Of a DNA stretch of 64,000 nt, positions 28,914-37,930 are shown piece by piece. The notes under the pieces were generated by a model that was given only the letters and a program-made list of their open reading frames with translations, was not told the DNA's origin and did not search any database. The DNA is from Bacteroidales bacterium (GTDB taxonomy: Bacteria > Bacteroidota > Bacteroidia > Bacteroidales > JAIOZK01). Made by a program: the position numbers and the translations under genes. The DNA lies in NCBI GenBank assembly GCA_021738625.1, contig JAIPBS010000012.1, positions 25,177-89,176 on the forward strand, read 5' to 3'. Position 1 is the first letter of the stretch; every line of letters begins with the position of its first letter.

Positions 28914-30308
28914 CTATGTTGTTTTTAATTGTAATCCAGCCAGCATTTTTTCCACATCAACCGGTTCCACGTTCTCCGTCAGACATAGATTATGCCTTTC
29001 TACATTAGCAAAATAAGCCCAAACAGCAGCTTTGATATTTCTTGTTTTTTTCAGGGTTTGCAACATCTTTCGTTGCATCAGCTTGGCATCGTATACTCTT
29101 TCCCAAATCCTGTCCATGTCTTGCTTAAGTTCTTGCTGACTCATCAATAAGGGCCTATGGACCGGTTCCATAAAGTAATACCTTTCCCAGTCTTTTGGAA
29201 AGTTTGTATAAAGCAAACGGCCTTCCTTTTCCAGTCGGTCGAACAAATGGGTACCGGGCAAAGGGGTGACAATCGTACTTTGAATGGCATCGATGCCGGA
29301 GTTCAGGATATAATCTGCCCGGTTGTAGAGATCTTCCTTGCTGTCGGTATCCAGTCCGAAGATGAATGCACCCAATACACTGATGCCATGTTCGTTAATT
29401 TTCCTAAAGGTTTCCTGATAGCTGTCGGTACCCATTTTCAGGTTGAGCTTTTTGTTGGTTTCCTGCAGTTGACTGGCCTTTTCCGATTCCACGCCGATCA
29501 ATACCAACCGGCAGCCGCTTTGTGCAGCAAGACTGAGCAATTCATCATCATCAGCGAAATTAAGGGAGGCCTGGCACACCCAGTCTTTCTTTATCCCGCG
29601 TTCAATGATGCCGCGAAAAAGCTGTTTAGCCCTTTCTGTGGATTTTTTGCTGTATCCGATTATATTGTCGTCAACAAAAAAAATACGTTGATGACTTATG
29701 GTTTCCATTTCATCCAGTACTTCCGCCACGGGACGTTGCCGGTATCTGCTCCCATTGAACTGATGCACGGTACAAAAGTCACAGTTCATGGGACAACCAC
29801 GCGTGGTTTGCATGTTGGCCTGCAAATATCCTTGATGGAAAAGATCACGTCGTGGAACCTGCAGATTTTCAAGCGAAAGTAACTCCCCTTTGTATTTCTT
29901 TTTTAATTTATTGCTTTCAAAATCCCTGATCAGATCTTGCCAAACACTTTCAGCTTCTCCTATTACTACACTGTCTACGTACTGCAGACTTTCATCGGGC
30001 AACATGCTTGCATGGATGCCGCCAAGCACCGTATGGATGCCTTCTTCCCTGTATATGGAAGCCAGCTCATAAGCTCTGTTAACCGCCGAGGTGAGTGCCG
30101 TAAATCCAACCAGGTCTGCTTCCCTGTATTCGAAAGGATCGAAATTCTCATCTATGATCTCCACCTCCCAGTCCTCAGGAGTGAGTGCCGCCACAATTCC
30201 CAGCCCTAATGGTGGGGATATGGTGTTTACATCCACGATAGTATCCTTCTGATAGGAATTGAATGGATTTATAAGCAATAATTTCTTTTTTTTGTCGCTG
30301 CTTTTCAT
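28914..30308 (-). CDS. B12-binding-domain radical SAM enzyme (copy 2)
   Basis: Preferred ATG at 30308 gives 464 residues; a TTG six codons upstream overlaps a promoter-like box. Same plan as copy 1: N-terminal binding domain with SPPLGLGIVAALTPEDW, cluster motif Cys172-x3-Cys176-x2-Cys179 in RGCPMNCDFCT, FVDDNIIGYSKKS, and the GAFIFGLDTDS...TPLPGTHLFDRLEKEGRLL ending. The two copies are close in length and order, so they arose by tandem duplication and could act in successive steps. First gene of the minus-strand arm; diverges from the ACP gene across about 105 bp. Confidence 0.9.
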   Translation of the reverse strand: MKSSDKKKKLLLINPFNSYQKDTIVDVNTISPPLGLGIVAALTPEDWEVEIIDENFDPFEYREADLVGFTALTSAVNRAYELASIYREEGIHTVLGGIHASMLPDESLQYVDSVVIGEAESVWQDLIRDFESNKLKKKYKGELLSLENLQVPRRDLFHQGYLQANMQTTRGCPMNCDFCTVHQFNGSRYRQRPVAEVLDEMETISHQRIFFVDDNIIGYSKKSTERAKQLFRGIIERGIKKDWVCQASLNFADDDELLSLAAQSGCRLVLIGVESEKASQLQETNKKLNLKMGTDSYQETFRKINEHGISVLGAFIFGLDTDSKEDLYNRADYILNSGIDAIQSTIVTPLPGTHLFDRLEKEGRLLYTNFPKDWERYYFMEPVHRPLLMSQQELKQDMDRIWERVYDAKLMQRKMLQTLKKTRNIKAAVWAYFANVERHNLCLTENVEPVDVEKMLAGLQLKTT

Positions 30309-30323
30309 AGTATTGTCAGTCAG

Positions 30324-30331
30324 CAAAATTA
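30324..30331 (-). promoter_or_regulatory. Candidate -7 box (TAATTTTG) for the radical SAM-FAAL arm
   Basis: Minus strand TAATTTTG fits TAnnTTTG, 15 bp before the ATG at 30308. No clear -33 element. Confidence 0.35.
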
Positions 30332-30389
30332 ATGATTTATTTAACTTTTGGCTTGAAGGACTATTTTAAATCTCTTTTGAAAAATAAAC

Positions 30390-30397
30390 TAAATTTG
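30390..30397 (+). promoter_or_regulatory. Candidate -7 box (TAAATTTG) for the ACP-KAS III-SDR arm
   Basis: TAAATTTG fits the -7 consensus 16 bp before the ACP start. The region 19-21 bp upstream is AT-rich without a clear TTG. Confidence 0.4.
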
Positions 30398-30413
30398 CAT
30401 CTATAAAAATGAA

Positions 30414-30656
30414 ATGATGAAGATTGAAGATTTTATTTCCAAGATCGAGGAAGAGTTTGAAGATGTAAACAAAGGTCAACTCAAACCCGAAAGCAAAATC
30501 CGCGAACATTTTGAGTGGGATTCGGTTAATGCCCTGGTGTTTATTGCTATGGTGAATGTAGAATATGATGTGGTGATCACAGCCGAGGACCTACAGAAAT
30601 CGGAAACGGTACAGGATATTTTTACTACCATACAGGAAAAAAAGGCAGCAGCATAA
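30414..30656 (+). CDS. Acyl carrier protein
   Basis: 80 residues, acidic. The phosphopantetheine attachment motif is degenerate but recognisable: FEWDSVNALVFIAM, with Ser37 after Asp36. A second ATG follows directly, so the start may be one codon later. It should carry the growing acyl chain made by the next gene, the KAS III, whose ATG overlaps this stop codon (TAATG). Distinct from the ACP domain in the FAAL, so the cluster has two carrier sites. Confidence 0.85.
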   Translation: MMKIEDFISKIEEEFEDVNKGQLKPESKIREHFEWDSVNALVFIAMVNVEYDVVITAEDLQKSETVQDIFTTIQEKKAAA

Positions 30657-31714
30657 TGGCCATTTTCCCTATACCGGGTGTCAGGATCTCGGGCGTTAGC
30701 GCCTGCGTGCCTTCTCGTATATATGAAAACAGAAATTATGATCTGATCGGGGAAAAGGAACGTTATACCTTGATCAAAACCATTGGCGTTGAAAGCAAGC
30801 GCCATGTGGAACCCGACACTACCTCTTCGGATTTGTGTTATCATGCTGCTGAAAGGCTTTTAAAAGATATGGGGTGGAACAGGGAGAAAGTGGATCTACT
30901 CGTTTTCGTTTCACAGACCCGCGATTACCTGATGCCTGCAACAGCCTGCATACTGCAAGATCGGCTGGGACTATCCAAAAATTGTCTGGCCTTCGATCTT
31001 GATCTGGGCTGCTCAGGTTATGTTTACGGTTTGTCGGTAGTTTTTAGTATGCTTGCCAATGCCGGTTTGAAAAATGCTTTGCTGCTTACCGGAGAAATCC
31101 CGACCCCCAACATCAATTACAAAGACAAAAGCACCTTTCCCCTGTTCGGCGATGCCGGCGCTGCTACTGCCATCGAATACGACGGCATTTCGGAAGCCTG
31201 GTTCAACCTGCAAACCGACGGAAGCGGCTACAAGGCCATTCATATCCCTGACGGGGCCATGCGGAATTATCCCGATCCTCAGAAATCCTTTAACGAAGAA
31301 AAAATATCAAAAGGAATTGTCAGGAGCCGCGTACAGATCGCCCTGGATGGAATGACCGTCTTTAATTTTACCATGAAAGAGGTCAGGCCCAATGTGCTGG
31401 CATTACTCGAAAAAGCGGATAAGACTAATGAAGAAATAGATTATTTTGTCTTCCACCAGGCCAACAGGCTAATGAATGAAACCATCAGAAAACAGCTTAA
31501 GATCGATAGCGAAAAGTATCCCTATTCCATCGATCGTTTTGGCAACACCAGTTCGGTTTCCATACCATTGACAATGGTTGCCGAATTGCGGAATAAGATC
31601 ACCGAAGGCAGGAATCATATGCTGTTTGCAGGTTTCGGTGTGGGCCTTTCCTGGGGAAGTTGCCTGCTGGAAACGGATCGCGTGGTATGCCCGGAACTGA
31701 TTGAAATGGTATAA
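30656..31714 (+). CDS. 3-oxoacyl-ACP synthase III family protein (KAS III-like)
   Basis: 352 residues with triad Cys119 (LDLGCSGYVYG), His267 (FVFHQANR) and Asn297 (RFGNTSS), plus LFAGFGVGLSWGS at the C-terminus. The start overlaps the ACP stop by one base, a strong sign of coupling. With the ACP and the following SDR it forms a minimal set for making a 3-hydroxyacyl group on a dedicated carrier. Such trios occur in some surface-polysaccharide loci where they make short hydroxyacyl groups for amino sugars; that role here is inference. Confidence 0.88.
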   Translation: MAIFPIPGVRISGVSACVPSRIYENRNYDLIGEKERYTLIKTIGVESKRHVEPDTTSSDLCYHAAERLLKDMGWNREKVDLLVFVSQTRDYLMPATACILQDRLGLSKNCLAFDLDLGCSGYVYGLSVVFSMLANAGLKNALLLTGEIPTPNINYKDKSTFPLFGDAGAATAIEYDGISEAWFNLQTDGSGYKAIHIPDGAMRNYPDPQKSFNEEKISKGIVRSRVQIALDGMTVFNFTMKEVRPNVLALLEKADKTNEEIDYFVFHQANRLMNETIRKQLKIDSEKYPYSIDRFGNTSSVSIPLTMVAELRNKITEGRNHMLFAGFGVGLSWGSCLLETDRVVCPELIEMV

Positions 31715-31780
31715 ATTATCATAAACAGGATCCGGGCAGACAAGATAATAAATGCATCTTTGCAGTTAAACAAATATCCT

Positions 31781-32512
31781 ATGAATGCATTCGACCTGCA
31801 TGGAAAAGCAATACTCATAACCGGAGCATCTTCCGGTCTTGGAAGGCAATCGGCCATTACGTTAAGCCGGTACGGAGCCCGGTTGATCATCACCGGAAGA
31901 GATCAGAAGAGACTGCAAAAAACATTTGATTTGCTTGAGGGAAGCGGGCATGAAAAAATTATCGCAGATTTATCAGTTGAAAAGGATGTTGAAAACTTAA
32001 CGCAACGGATTTCGAAAATCAACGGCGTGCTTTATTCGGTCGGGATATCGTCCATTGTTCCGGCTGCTTTTCTTCAAAAAGAAGAAATCGAAAAAGTGTT
32101 CGATACCAACTTTAAAAGCATCCTGTATCTGAACACTGCCTTGCTCAGGCAAAAGAAGTTTGAACAGGCCGCTTCCATCCTTTTTATTTCCACCATTTCA
32201 GCAAAATATCCATATGTTGGGGGATCCTTATATGTAAGTGCAAAAACCGCACTGGAGGGTTATGCCCGGGTGCTGGCTTTGGAGCTGGCCAAAAAGAAGA
32301 TCAGGGTGAACTGCCTGCGTCCGGCCTTCGTGAAAGGAAGTATGCTGGAACAAACCAAAGAAGAGCTTTCGGAAGAAGTCATCAAGCAAATCGACAAAAA
32401 ACAGCCACTTGGCCTGGGCGAGCCGGCGGATGTTGCCAATACAGTGGTCTTTTTCATGTCTGATGCATCTAAATGGATCACCGGGACGAATCTGGTGTTG
32501 GGAGGAGGGTGA
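31781..32512 (+). CDS. Short-chain dehydrogenase/reductase (3-oxoacyl-ACP reductase-like)
   Basis: 243 residues from ATG 31781; an in-frame TTG seven codons upstream is less likely. NAD(P) motif TGASSGLGRQSA, NNAG-equivalent region LYSVGIS, catalytic Ser near residue 137-140 (FISTISA), Tyr151 and Lys155 in SLYVSAKTALEG, C-terminal WITGTNLVLGGG. Fits reduction of the 3-oxo group made by the preceding KAS III. Lies 66 bp after that gene, in the same direction. Confidence 0.88.
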   Translation: MNAFDLHGKAILITGASSGLGRQSAITLSRYGARLIITGRDQKRLQKTFDLLEGSGHEKIIADLSVEKDVENLTQRISKINGVLYSVGISSIVPAAFLQKEEIEKVFDTNFKSILYLNTALLRQKKFEQAASILFISTISAKYPYVGGSLYVSAKTALEGYARVLALELAKKKIRVNCLRPAFVKGSMLEQTKEELSEEVIKQIDKKQPLGLGEPADVANTVVFFMSDASKWITGTNLVLGGG

Positions 32513-32609
32513 GAAGAAGGAAAAAGTAAAAGAAAGTGGAAGGGGCGTTTGTTGCCCGAATATAAGCTTCCGGCAATAATTCCGTTATCTTTTAGTATTT
32601 TCGAATGTT

Positions 32610-32617
32610 AAATTTGT
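32610..32617 (+). promoter_or_regulatory. Candidate -7 box (TAAATTTG) upstream of the GT2/GNAT pair
   Basis: TAAATTTG fits the -7 consensus 14 bp before the GT2 start, in a 118-bp gap after the SDR gene. No clear -33 element, so the pair may have its own promoter or read through from the ACP operon. Confidence 0.35.
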
Positions 32618-32630
32618 CAAAGTCGTAACC

Positions 32631-33551
32631 ATGGATAAAATAGATTACTCGGTTGTTATACCTGTATACAATAGCGAAGGCACTCTTTTAGAACTGCACC
32701 GGCGGCTGTCTGAAGTAATGAAGCGATTGCATTGCAGCTACGAGTTTATTTTTGTGGACGACGGAAGCATTGATGATAGCTGGAAACTGCTTCAGAAAAT
32801 CAAGAAGGAGGACGAAAAAATTACTGCCATCCGGCTGAACAAGAACTTCGGGCAGCACAACGCAACCTTTTGCGGGTTCTCCTTTGCCAAAGGCAATTAC
32901 ATGATCACCATTGACGATGATCTGCAAATCCCTCCCGGGGAAATAATTAAACTTATTGATAAACAAAAAGAAAATGAGGCAGAACTCGTTTACGGTACAT
33001 ACAGGAAAAAGCAACATGGTTATGCTCGTAATCTGGGTACGAAATACGCCCGCAAATCATCAGGAAGGGTTTTGGGCCGTTCCAATCCCGAAACTTCCTT
33101 CCGGCTGATCGAAAGGGAGATCATACAAAAAGTCCTTGATCATCACCAGCATTTTGTTTACATTGACGAACTATTGAACTGGTATACCGATAACATTGCA
33201 TTTGCACAGGTGGAACACCGCAAACGTGAAAACAGCAAGTCTGGTTATAATTCAAGAAAATTCTTAAGCCTTATTTCCAATGTGATCATCTACTATACAA
33301 ACATACCCCTCAGGTTTATGGTGTATGGAGGATTGATAGCCTCAGCTTTTTTCATTGTACTGACAAGTTATTTCGTGATCGCCAAGATTTTCTTCAATGT
33401 GCCTGTGTTGGGTTATACTTCTCTGATCACGGCCATCCTTTTTTCAACCAGCCTTATCATGTTTTGTTTGGGTGTGATCGGGGAATACCTCAGAAGGATT
33501 TATATGGTGCAAAACAAAAAACCTCCTTATTCAATTAAAAAGATCATCTGA
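32631..33551 (+). CDS. Polyprenyl-phosphate glycosyltransferase (GT2, GtrB/ArnC-like)
   Basis: 306 residues. GT-A fold with SVVIPVYNSEGTL, FVDDGSIDDSW and the metal-binding TIDDDLQIPP; two C-terminal membrane helices (about 230-255 and 263-287) followed by VIGEYLRRIYMVQNKKPPY, typical of enzymes that move a sugar onto undecaprenyl phosphate. Its stop overlaps the next ATG (TGATG), so it is coupled with the GNAT-like gene. Confidence 0.88.
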   Translation: MDKIDYSVVIPVYNSEGTLLELHRRLSEVMKRLHCSYEFIFVDDGSIDDSWKLLQKIKKEDEKITAIRLNKNFGQHNATFCGFSFAKGNYMITIDDDLQIPPGEIIKLIDKQKENEAELVYGTYRKKQHGYARNLGTKYARKSSGRVLGRSNPETSFRLIEREIIQKVLDHHQHFVYIDELLNWYTDNIAFAQVEHRKRENSKSGYNSRKFLSLISNVIIYYTNIPLRFMVYGGLIASAFFIVLTSYFVIAKIFFNVPVLGYTSLITAILFSTSLIMFCLGVIGEYLRRIYMVQNKKPPYSIKKII

Positions 33552-34222
33552 TGCAGTTCAAAAAGGGTTATATTACACTGGAACGCTTGAAAGAAAAAGA
33601 TATAGAACTGGTTCGACGGTGGAGGAATTGCAGCAAGATCAGTCAGTTTATGGAGTATCGCGAGCATATCACCAAAGAAATGCAGAAAGCATGGTTCCGC
33701 TCGATCAACAATACTTCAAATCTATATTTACTAATCTATTATAAGGGCAAAAAGATTGGGCTGGCTAACGGAAAGAATTTTGATTGGCATGCCCGCACAG
33801 TAGAAGGGGGAATCTTTATCTGGGACAAACAATATCAGGGAACCGAGGTACCGGTATTTGTGTTTCTGATCCTCAGCGATCTTCTAATCAATGTATTTAA
33901 CCTGACAAGCCATGGTCGGATCCTGAAAGGCAACAAACGGGCTCAGAGATTCAATAAATTATTGGGTTATGAGCTATGTGAGGGACAGGAAAATATTGAG
34001 AATCAACTGTACAAACTTACTCCCGGGACCTATGCCAGGCATGCCGGTGTTTTTAGGAAAGCTTTTCTGTCGATCGGCCAGCAACATCCTTTGGATATCA
34101 TTTTTGAAAAGGACGAACTCGAAAAAAAATATGCTGTCTTTTTTGAATCTCAAATGAATAAAGAGTTTCTTCAGCCTGTTGAATTCAGGAATGGAAATAA
34201 GGTGTTCAGGTATTCCATTTAA
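33551..34222 (+). CDS. GNAT-like acyltransferase
   Basis: 223 residues. Residues 1-150 resemble the GNAT fold seen in sugar N-acyltransferases: ITLERLKEKDIELVRRWRNCSKISQFM, a central IYYKGKKIGLANGKN strand, and KGNKRAQRFNKLLGYEL as the late helix of RimJ/RimL-type enzymes. The C-terminal 60 residues have no recognisable domain. Coupled to the GT2 and close to an ACP-KAS III-SDR trio, it could transfer the acyl group to an amino sugar. Function inferred. Confidence 0.7.
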   Translation: MQFKKGYITLERLKEKDIELVRRWRNCSKISQFMEYREHITKEMQKAWFRSINNTSNLYLLIYYKGKKIGLANGKNFDWHARTVEGGIFIWDKQYQGTEVPVFVFLILSDLLINVFNLTSHGRILKGNKRAQRFNKLLGYELCEGQENIENQLYKLTPGTYARHAGVFRKAFLSIGQQHPLDIIFEKDELEKKYAVFFESQMNKEFLQPVEFRNGNKVFRYSI

Positions 34223-34347
34223 TCGGTCATCTCCAGGAGTAGTTTTTGGTGGAGAACATCAAAGCCTTTATACTTTAAAATAAACTCCTTACCTAAGCGT
34301 TTCCCCAAAAAGCATTAATTTAGCACACCTAAAAAATTTCTGGTTTA

Positions 34348-35082
34348 ATGTTCACCTTATACGGGAAGGAAATACGGGCTTTTATGAATTCGTTGATGGG
34401 CTATATCGTGATTACGGTGTTCCTGCTGGTCAGCGGTTTGTTTTTATGGGTGTTTGAAGGCACAGGTTTCAACATCCTCGAATTCGGTTATGCTAACCTG
34501 GACGGCTTGTTCATGTTGGCGCCCTTTGTGTTTCTGTTCATCATCCCGGCCATCACCATGCGGAGCTTTGCGGATGAACGTAAATCGGGGACCCTCGAAT
34601 TGCTGACCACGCAACCCTTGTCGGATACAAAGATCATTCTGTCGAAATATCTGGCCGGTGTTTCAATTGTAATCATTTCACTGATTCCTACCCTGGTTTA
34701 CCTGATCACGGTTTACCGGTTGGCGCTACCAGCTGGCAATGTTGATATGGGAGGTATATGGGGATCATATATCGGCCTGCTTTTTCTGGGGGCTTCTTTT
34801 GCAGCCATCGGTGTTTTTTCCTCTTCGGTGACCGATAACCAGATCATTGCCTTTCTGATGTCCTTGCTGCTCAGCGGTTTCATTTACATGGGTTTTGAGT
34901 TGATCTATTCTTTTGATCTTTTTGGAAGTTTCGACTTGTTCATCAAGTCGCTGGGCATGAGCACACATTATGCTTCCATCAGCCGGGGAGTGGTCGACAG
35001 CAGAGACCTGATCTATTTTTTGAGTGTAATCACCATATTCATTTTGTTGACCAAAATATCGCTTGAAAGCAGAAAGTGGTAG
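34348..35082 (+). CDS. gldF: Gliding-motility-associated ABC transporter permease GldF
   Basis: 244 residues, ABC-2 permease with about six membrane helices. Early block MFTLYGKEIRAFMNSLMGYIVI-like and the RSFADERKSGTLELLTTQPLSDTKIILSKYL segment are characteristic of GldF. It pairs with GldG, which follows 2 bp later. The ATPase partner GldA is not in this window. Confidence 0.9.
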   Translation: MFTLYGKEIRAFMNSLMGYIVITVFLLVSGLFLWVFEGTGFNILEFGYANLDGLFMLAPFVFLFIIPAITMRSFADERKSGTLELLTTQPLSDTKIILSKYLAGVSIVIISLIPTLVYLITVYRLALPAGNVDMGGIWGSYIGLLFLGASFAAIGVFSSSVTDNQIIAFLMSLLLSGFIYMGFELIYSFDLFGSFDLFIKSLGMSTHYASISRGVVDSRDLIYFLSVITIFILLTKISLESRKW

Positions 35083-35084
35083 GC

Positions 35085-36830
35085 ATGGCGGATAAAAGAA
35101 AAAATATCAAGCAAAATAACATCATTCAGCTATTGCTGGGTTTAGTCATCATCGTGCTGGTTAACATCATCGGGTCTTATGTATTTACCCGCATCGACCT
35201 GACCTCCGAGAAACGGTATTCGCTTTCGGATGAAACCAAGGAATTGCTCAGGGACCTGGACGATTATGTGTTTTTCAGGGTTTACCTGGAAGGGGATTTT
35301 CCGGCAGGATTTAAAAGATTGCGCAATGCCACCAAAGAAATGCTGGATGAATTCAGGGCATATACCGATTACATCGACTATGAATTCATAAATCCCTCGG
35401 CTGCGGATGATCCGAAAGAACGGCAAAGCACCTATCAGTTATTGGTGGAAAGCGGCCTGCAGCCTACCGACCTTCAGGTGAAGACAGGAGAGGGGCAAAG
35501 TTCCAGGATCATTTTTCCGGGGGCGCTGGTTACTTACAAAGCGGAAGAAATACCCGTTGAATTGCTGAAAACTCAATTCGGCCTGCCATCCGAAGCCCAG
35601 TTGAACAACAGCATACAGTTTCTGGAATTCAACCTGTCCAACACCATCAAAAAACTCACCCAGGGACAGAAACCCAAAGTGGCTTACATGGAAGGACACG
35701 GGGAACTGGGCCCGGATGAAACGGCGGATTTGATGGCCACACTGGCAGCTGATTATGCAGTGGAAAGAATTGCACCGGAGGGCCGGCTGAACAGTCTGAC
35801 CGAGCGGATCGCCAGGGATACGGCCGACACCCGCATCCTGAATAAGTACGACGCCATCATCATTGCCAAACCGGATTCAACCTTCAGCGAGCAGGATAAA
35901 TTCATTATCGACCAGTTCATCATGCGGGGCGGTAAAGTGCTTTGGCTGATCGATCCGGTGCTGGCCGACATGGACAGCATACAAAACCAGGAATCGACTG
36001 TGGGGATTGCCAAAAAACTGAAACTGGAAGATCAATTGTTTCGCTACGGAATTCGCCTGAACAACGACCTGGTGCTCGACCTGAATGCTTTACCTATACC
36101 TTTGGTGGTTGGGCAAATGGGGGACCAGCCGCAGATCGAATTGTTTCCCTGGTATTATTTTCCCATCCTCACACCGGTAAGCGATCACCCCATCGTAAAA
36201 AACCTTAATGTGATCAAAACGGAGTTTGTTAGTTCAATCGATACCATCGCGGTGCCGGGAATCAAAAAAACAATATTGCTAAAAACGTCCCCTTATTCAA
36301 GAACCGTTAATACACCCGTTTTTATCAGCCTTAGGATGATCTCCGAAGAACCCGACGAAAAATTGTACAGGGGGCCTGCCCAGCCCGTGGCCGTGCTGCT
36401 GGAAGGGGAATTCAAATCTTTGTATCAAAACCGCATCCCGCCGGAAATTGCAAATGATAAAGACATAGGCTTTCTTGAAAAAAGCAGACCGACGTCAATG
36501 GTTGTGGTTTCGGATGGCGACCTCGTGAAAAATCAGTTTCGGACCGGTAGCGGTTATCCCCTGCCCCTTGGATACGATAAATACACACGCCGCACCTTCG
36601 GTAACAAGGAATTTGTAATGAATGCCCTGGCATACCTGATTGATGAGAGGGGACTGATCTCCATCAGAAGCAAGGAATTGACCATCAGAATGCTGGATAA
36701 AACAAGAGTTTCTGAAAACGAATTGTTTATTCAGATCGCTAATGTGTCAGTACCGATCATCCTGATCATCATTTACGGATTGATAAGCAATTATTTTAGA
36801 AAGAGAAAATACGGAAGAAGCTGGAAATAA
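35085..36830 (+). CDS. gldG: Gliding-motility-associated ABC transporter substrate-binding/auxiliary protein GldG
   Basis: About 581 residues from ATG 35085 (a GTG three codons upstream overlaps gldF). N-terminal membrane helix (about 14-35), large extracytoplasmic part with DLTSEKRYSLSDETKELL, KPKVAYMEGHGELGPDE and KVLWLIDPV, and a C-terminal helix before FRKRKYGRSWK. Matches GldG/IFT52-like ABC auxiliary proteins. 2 bp from gldF and 9 bp before the DUF4340 gene, so one operon. Confidence 0.9.
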   Translation: MADKRKNIKQNNIIQLLLGLVIIVLVNIIGSYVFTRIDLTSEKRYSLSDETKELLRDLDDYVFFRVYLEGDFPAGFKRLRNATKEMLDEFRAYTDYIDYEFINPSAADDPKERQSTYQLLVESGLQPTDLQVKTGEGQSSRIIFPGALVTYKAEEIPVELLKTQFGLPSEAQLNNSIQFLEFNLSNTIKKLTQGQKPKVAYMEGHGELGPDETADLMATLAADYAVERIAPEGRLNSLTERIARDTADTRILNKYDAIIIAKPDSTFSEQDKFIIDQFIMRGGKVLWLIDPVLADMDSIQNQESTVGIAKKLKLEDQLFRYGIRLNNDLVLDLNALPIPLVVGQMGDQPQIELFPWYYFPILTPVSDHPIVKNLNVIKTEFVSSIDTIAVPGIKKTILLKTSPYSRTVNTPVFISLRMISEEPDEKLYRGPAQPVAVLLEGEFKSLYQNRIPPEIANDKDIGFLEKSRPTSMVVVSDGDLVKNQFRTGSGYPLPLGYDKYTRRTFGNKEFVMNALAYLIDERGLISIRSKELTIRMLDKTRVSENELFIQIANVSVPIILIIIYGLISNYFRKRKYGRSWK

Positions 36831-36839
36831 AAAAATAAT

Positions 36840-37904
36840 ATGAAGAAAAACCGCTGGATACTGATCATAACTTTAATCTTGTTGATTGTTGCAGTTGTGC
36901 TGCTTTTGACCAATACTACTTCCACACTGACCGGTGAGCGAAGTGAATTTGCGCTAAAAGATACCTCTAAGGTGGTGCAGGTTTACCTTGCCGATAAGGA
37001 AGGCAATGAAGTAAACCTGATGCGTTTGGAAGACGGAAGCTGGGAATTGAATGGTGAACATTACGCCAACAAAAGGAAAATGGACCTTCTTTTGAAAACC
37101 ATGAGCGAACTGAAGGTTCGTGCGCCCGTGGCAAAATCAGCGCACAACACCGTGGTAAAGCGTTTGGCCACCAATGCCGTGAAGGTTGAGGTATATGAGA
37201 TCGTGCCAGGGATCAACATCTTTGACTGGATCACCCTTTTCCCGCACAAGAAAAAAACAAAGACCTATTTTGTAGGCGGGCCTTCGCAGGACAATATGAG
37301 CACTTATATGCTGATGGAAGGCGCCGATAAGCCCTATATGGTTTACATCCCCATGTTCCGTGGTTTTATAAGCCCGAGATATTCGGCCCTGGAGGACGAC
37401 TGGCGCGACCATCAGGTGTTCGAGCATGAGATGGCAGAGATCAGGTCCATTGATGTGAAATTCTTTAAGGAAGCTGAAAAATCATACCGGGTACACAATA
37501 TCGACAACATCAATTTCGATCTGATCGATATGCCCGAAGGAGATACGCTTTCTGACTATGATAATCTCAGGTTGCTGAATTTCGTCAATTCCTTCGCGGA
37601 CATCAAGTTCGAAGCCATCCTGAACAACAAGCTGGAACGGGCTTTCATCGACTCGGTGATCAGCTCGGAACCCCTGCACCGCATCACGATCGTGGACAAG
37701 GAACAGGACTCAACGGTAGTTACCACCTGGTTCAAGAAAGGTTTCAGCGACCTGTACCAGGAAGACGGTGCCGCTCTGGAGCCCTACGACCTGGACCGCA
37801 TGTACGCCCTGGTGAATGACGATAAGGATTTTGTTCTGATACAATATTTTGTATTTGATAAAGTTTTGCGACCTTTATCCTTCTTTATCGGGCAAGCTGA
37901 ATAA
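36840..37904 (+). CDS. DUF4340 domain-containing membrane-anchored protein
   Basis: 354 residues: N-terminal signal anchor (about 6-26), then an extracytoplasmic beta-rich region with RLEDGSWELNGEHYANKRKMDLLLKTMSELKVRAPVA-type blocks as in DUF4340. DUF4340 proteins usually follow GldG-like genes and are thought to belong to the same ABC system. That is the arrangement here. Confidence 0.8.
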   Translation: MKKNRWILIITLILLIVAVVLLLTNTTSTLTGERSEFALKDTSKVVQVYLADKEGNEVNLMRLEDGSWELNGEHYANKRKMDLLLKTMSELKVRAPVAKSAHNTVVKRLATNAVKVEVYEIVPGINIFDWITLFPHKKKTKTYFVGGPSQDNMSTYMLMEGADKPYMVYIPMFRGFISPRYSALEDDWRDHQVFEHEMAEIRSIDVKFFKEAEKSYRVHNIDNINFDLIDMPEGDTLSDYDNLRLLNFVNSFADIKFEAILNNKLERAFIDSVISSEPLHRITIVDKEQDSTVVTTWFKKGFSDLYQEDGAALEPYDLDRMYALVNDDKDFVLIQYFVFDKVLRPLSFFIGQAE

Positions 37905-37930
37905 AGCGGTTTGCCAAAGCCAATCCGTCT

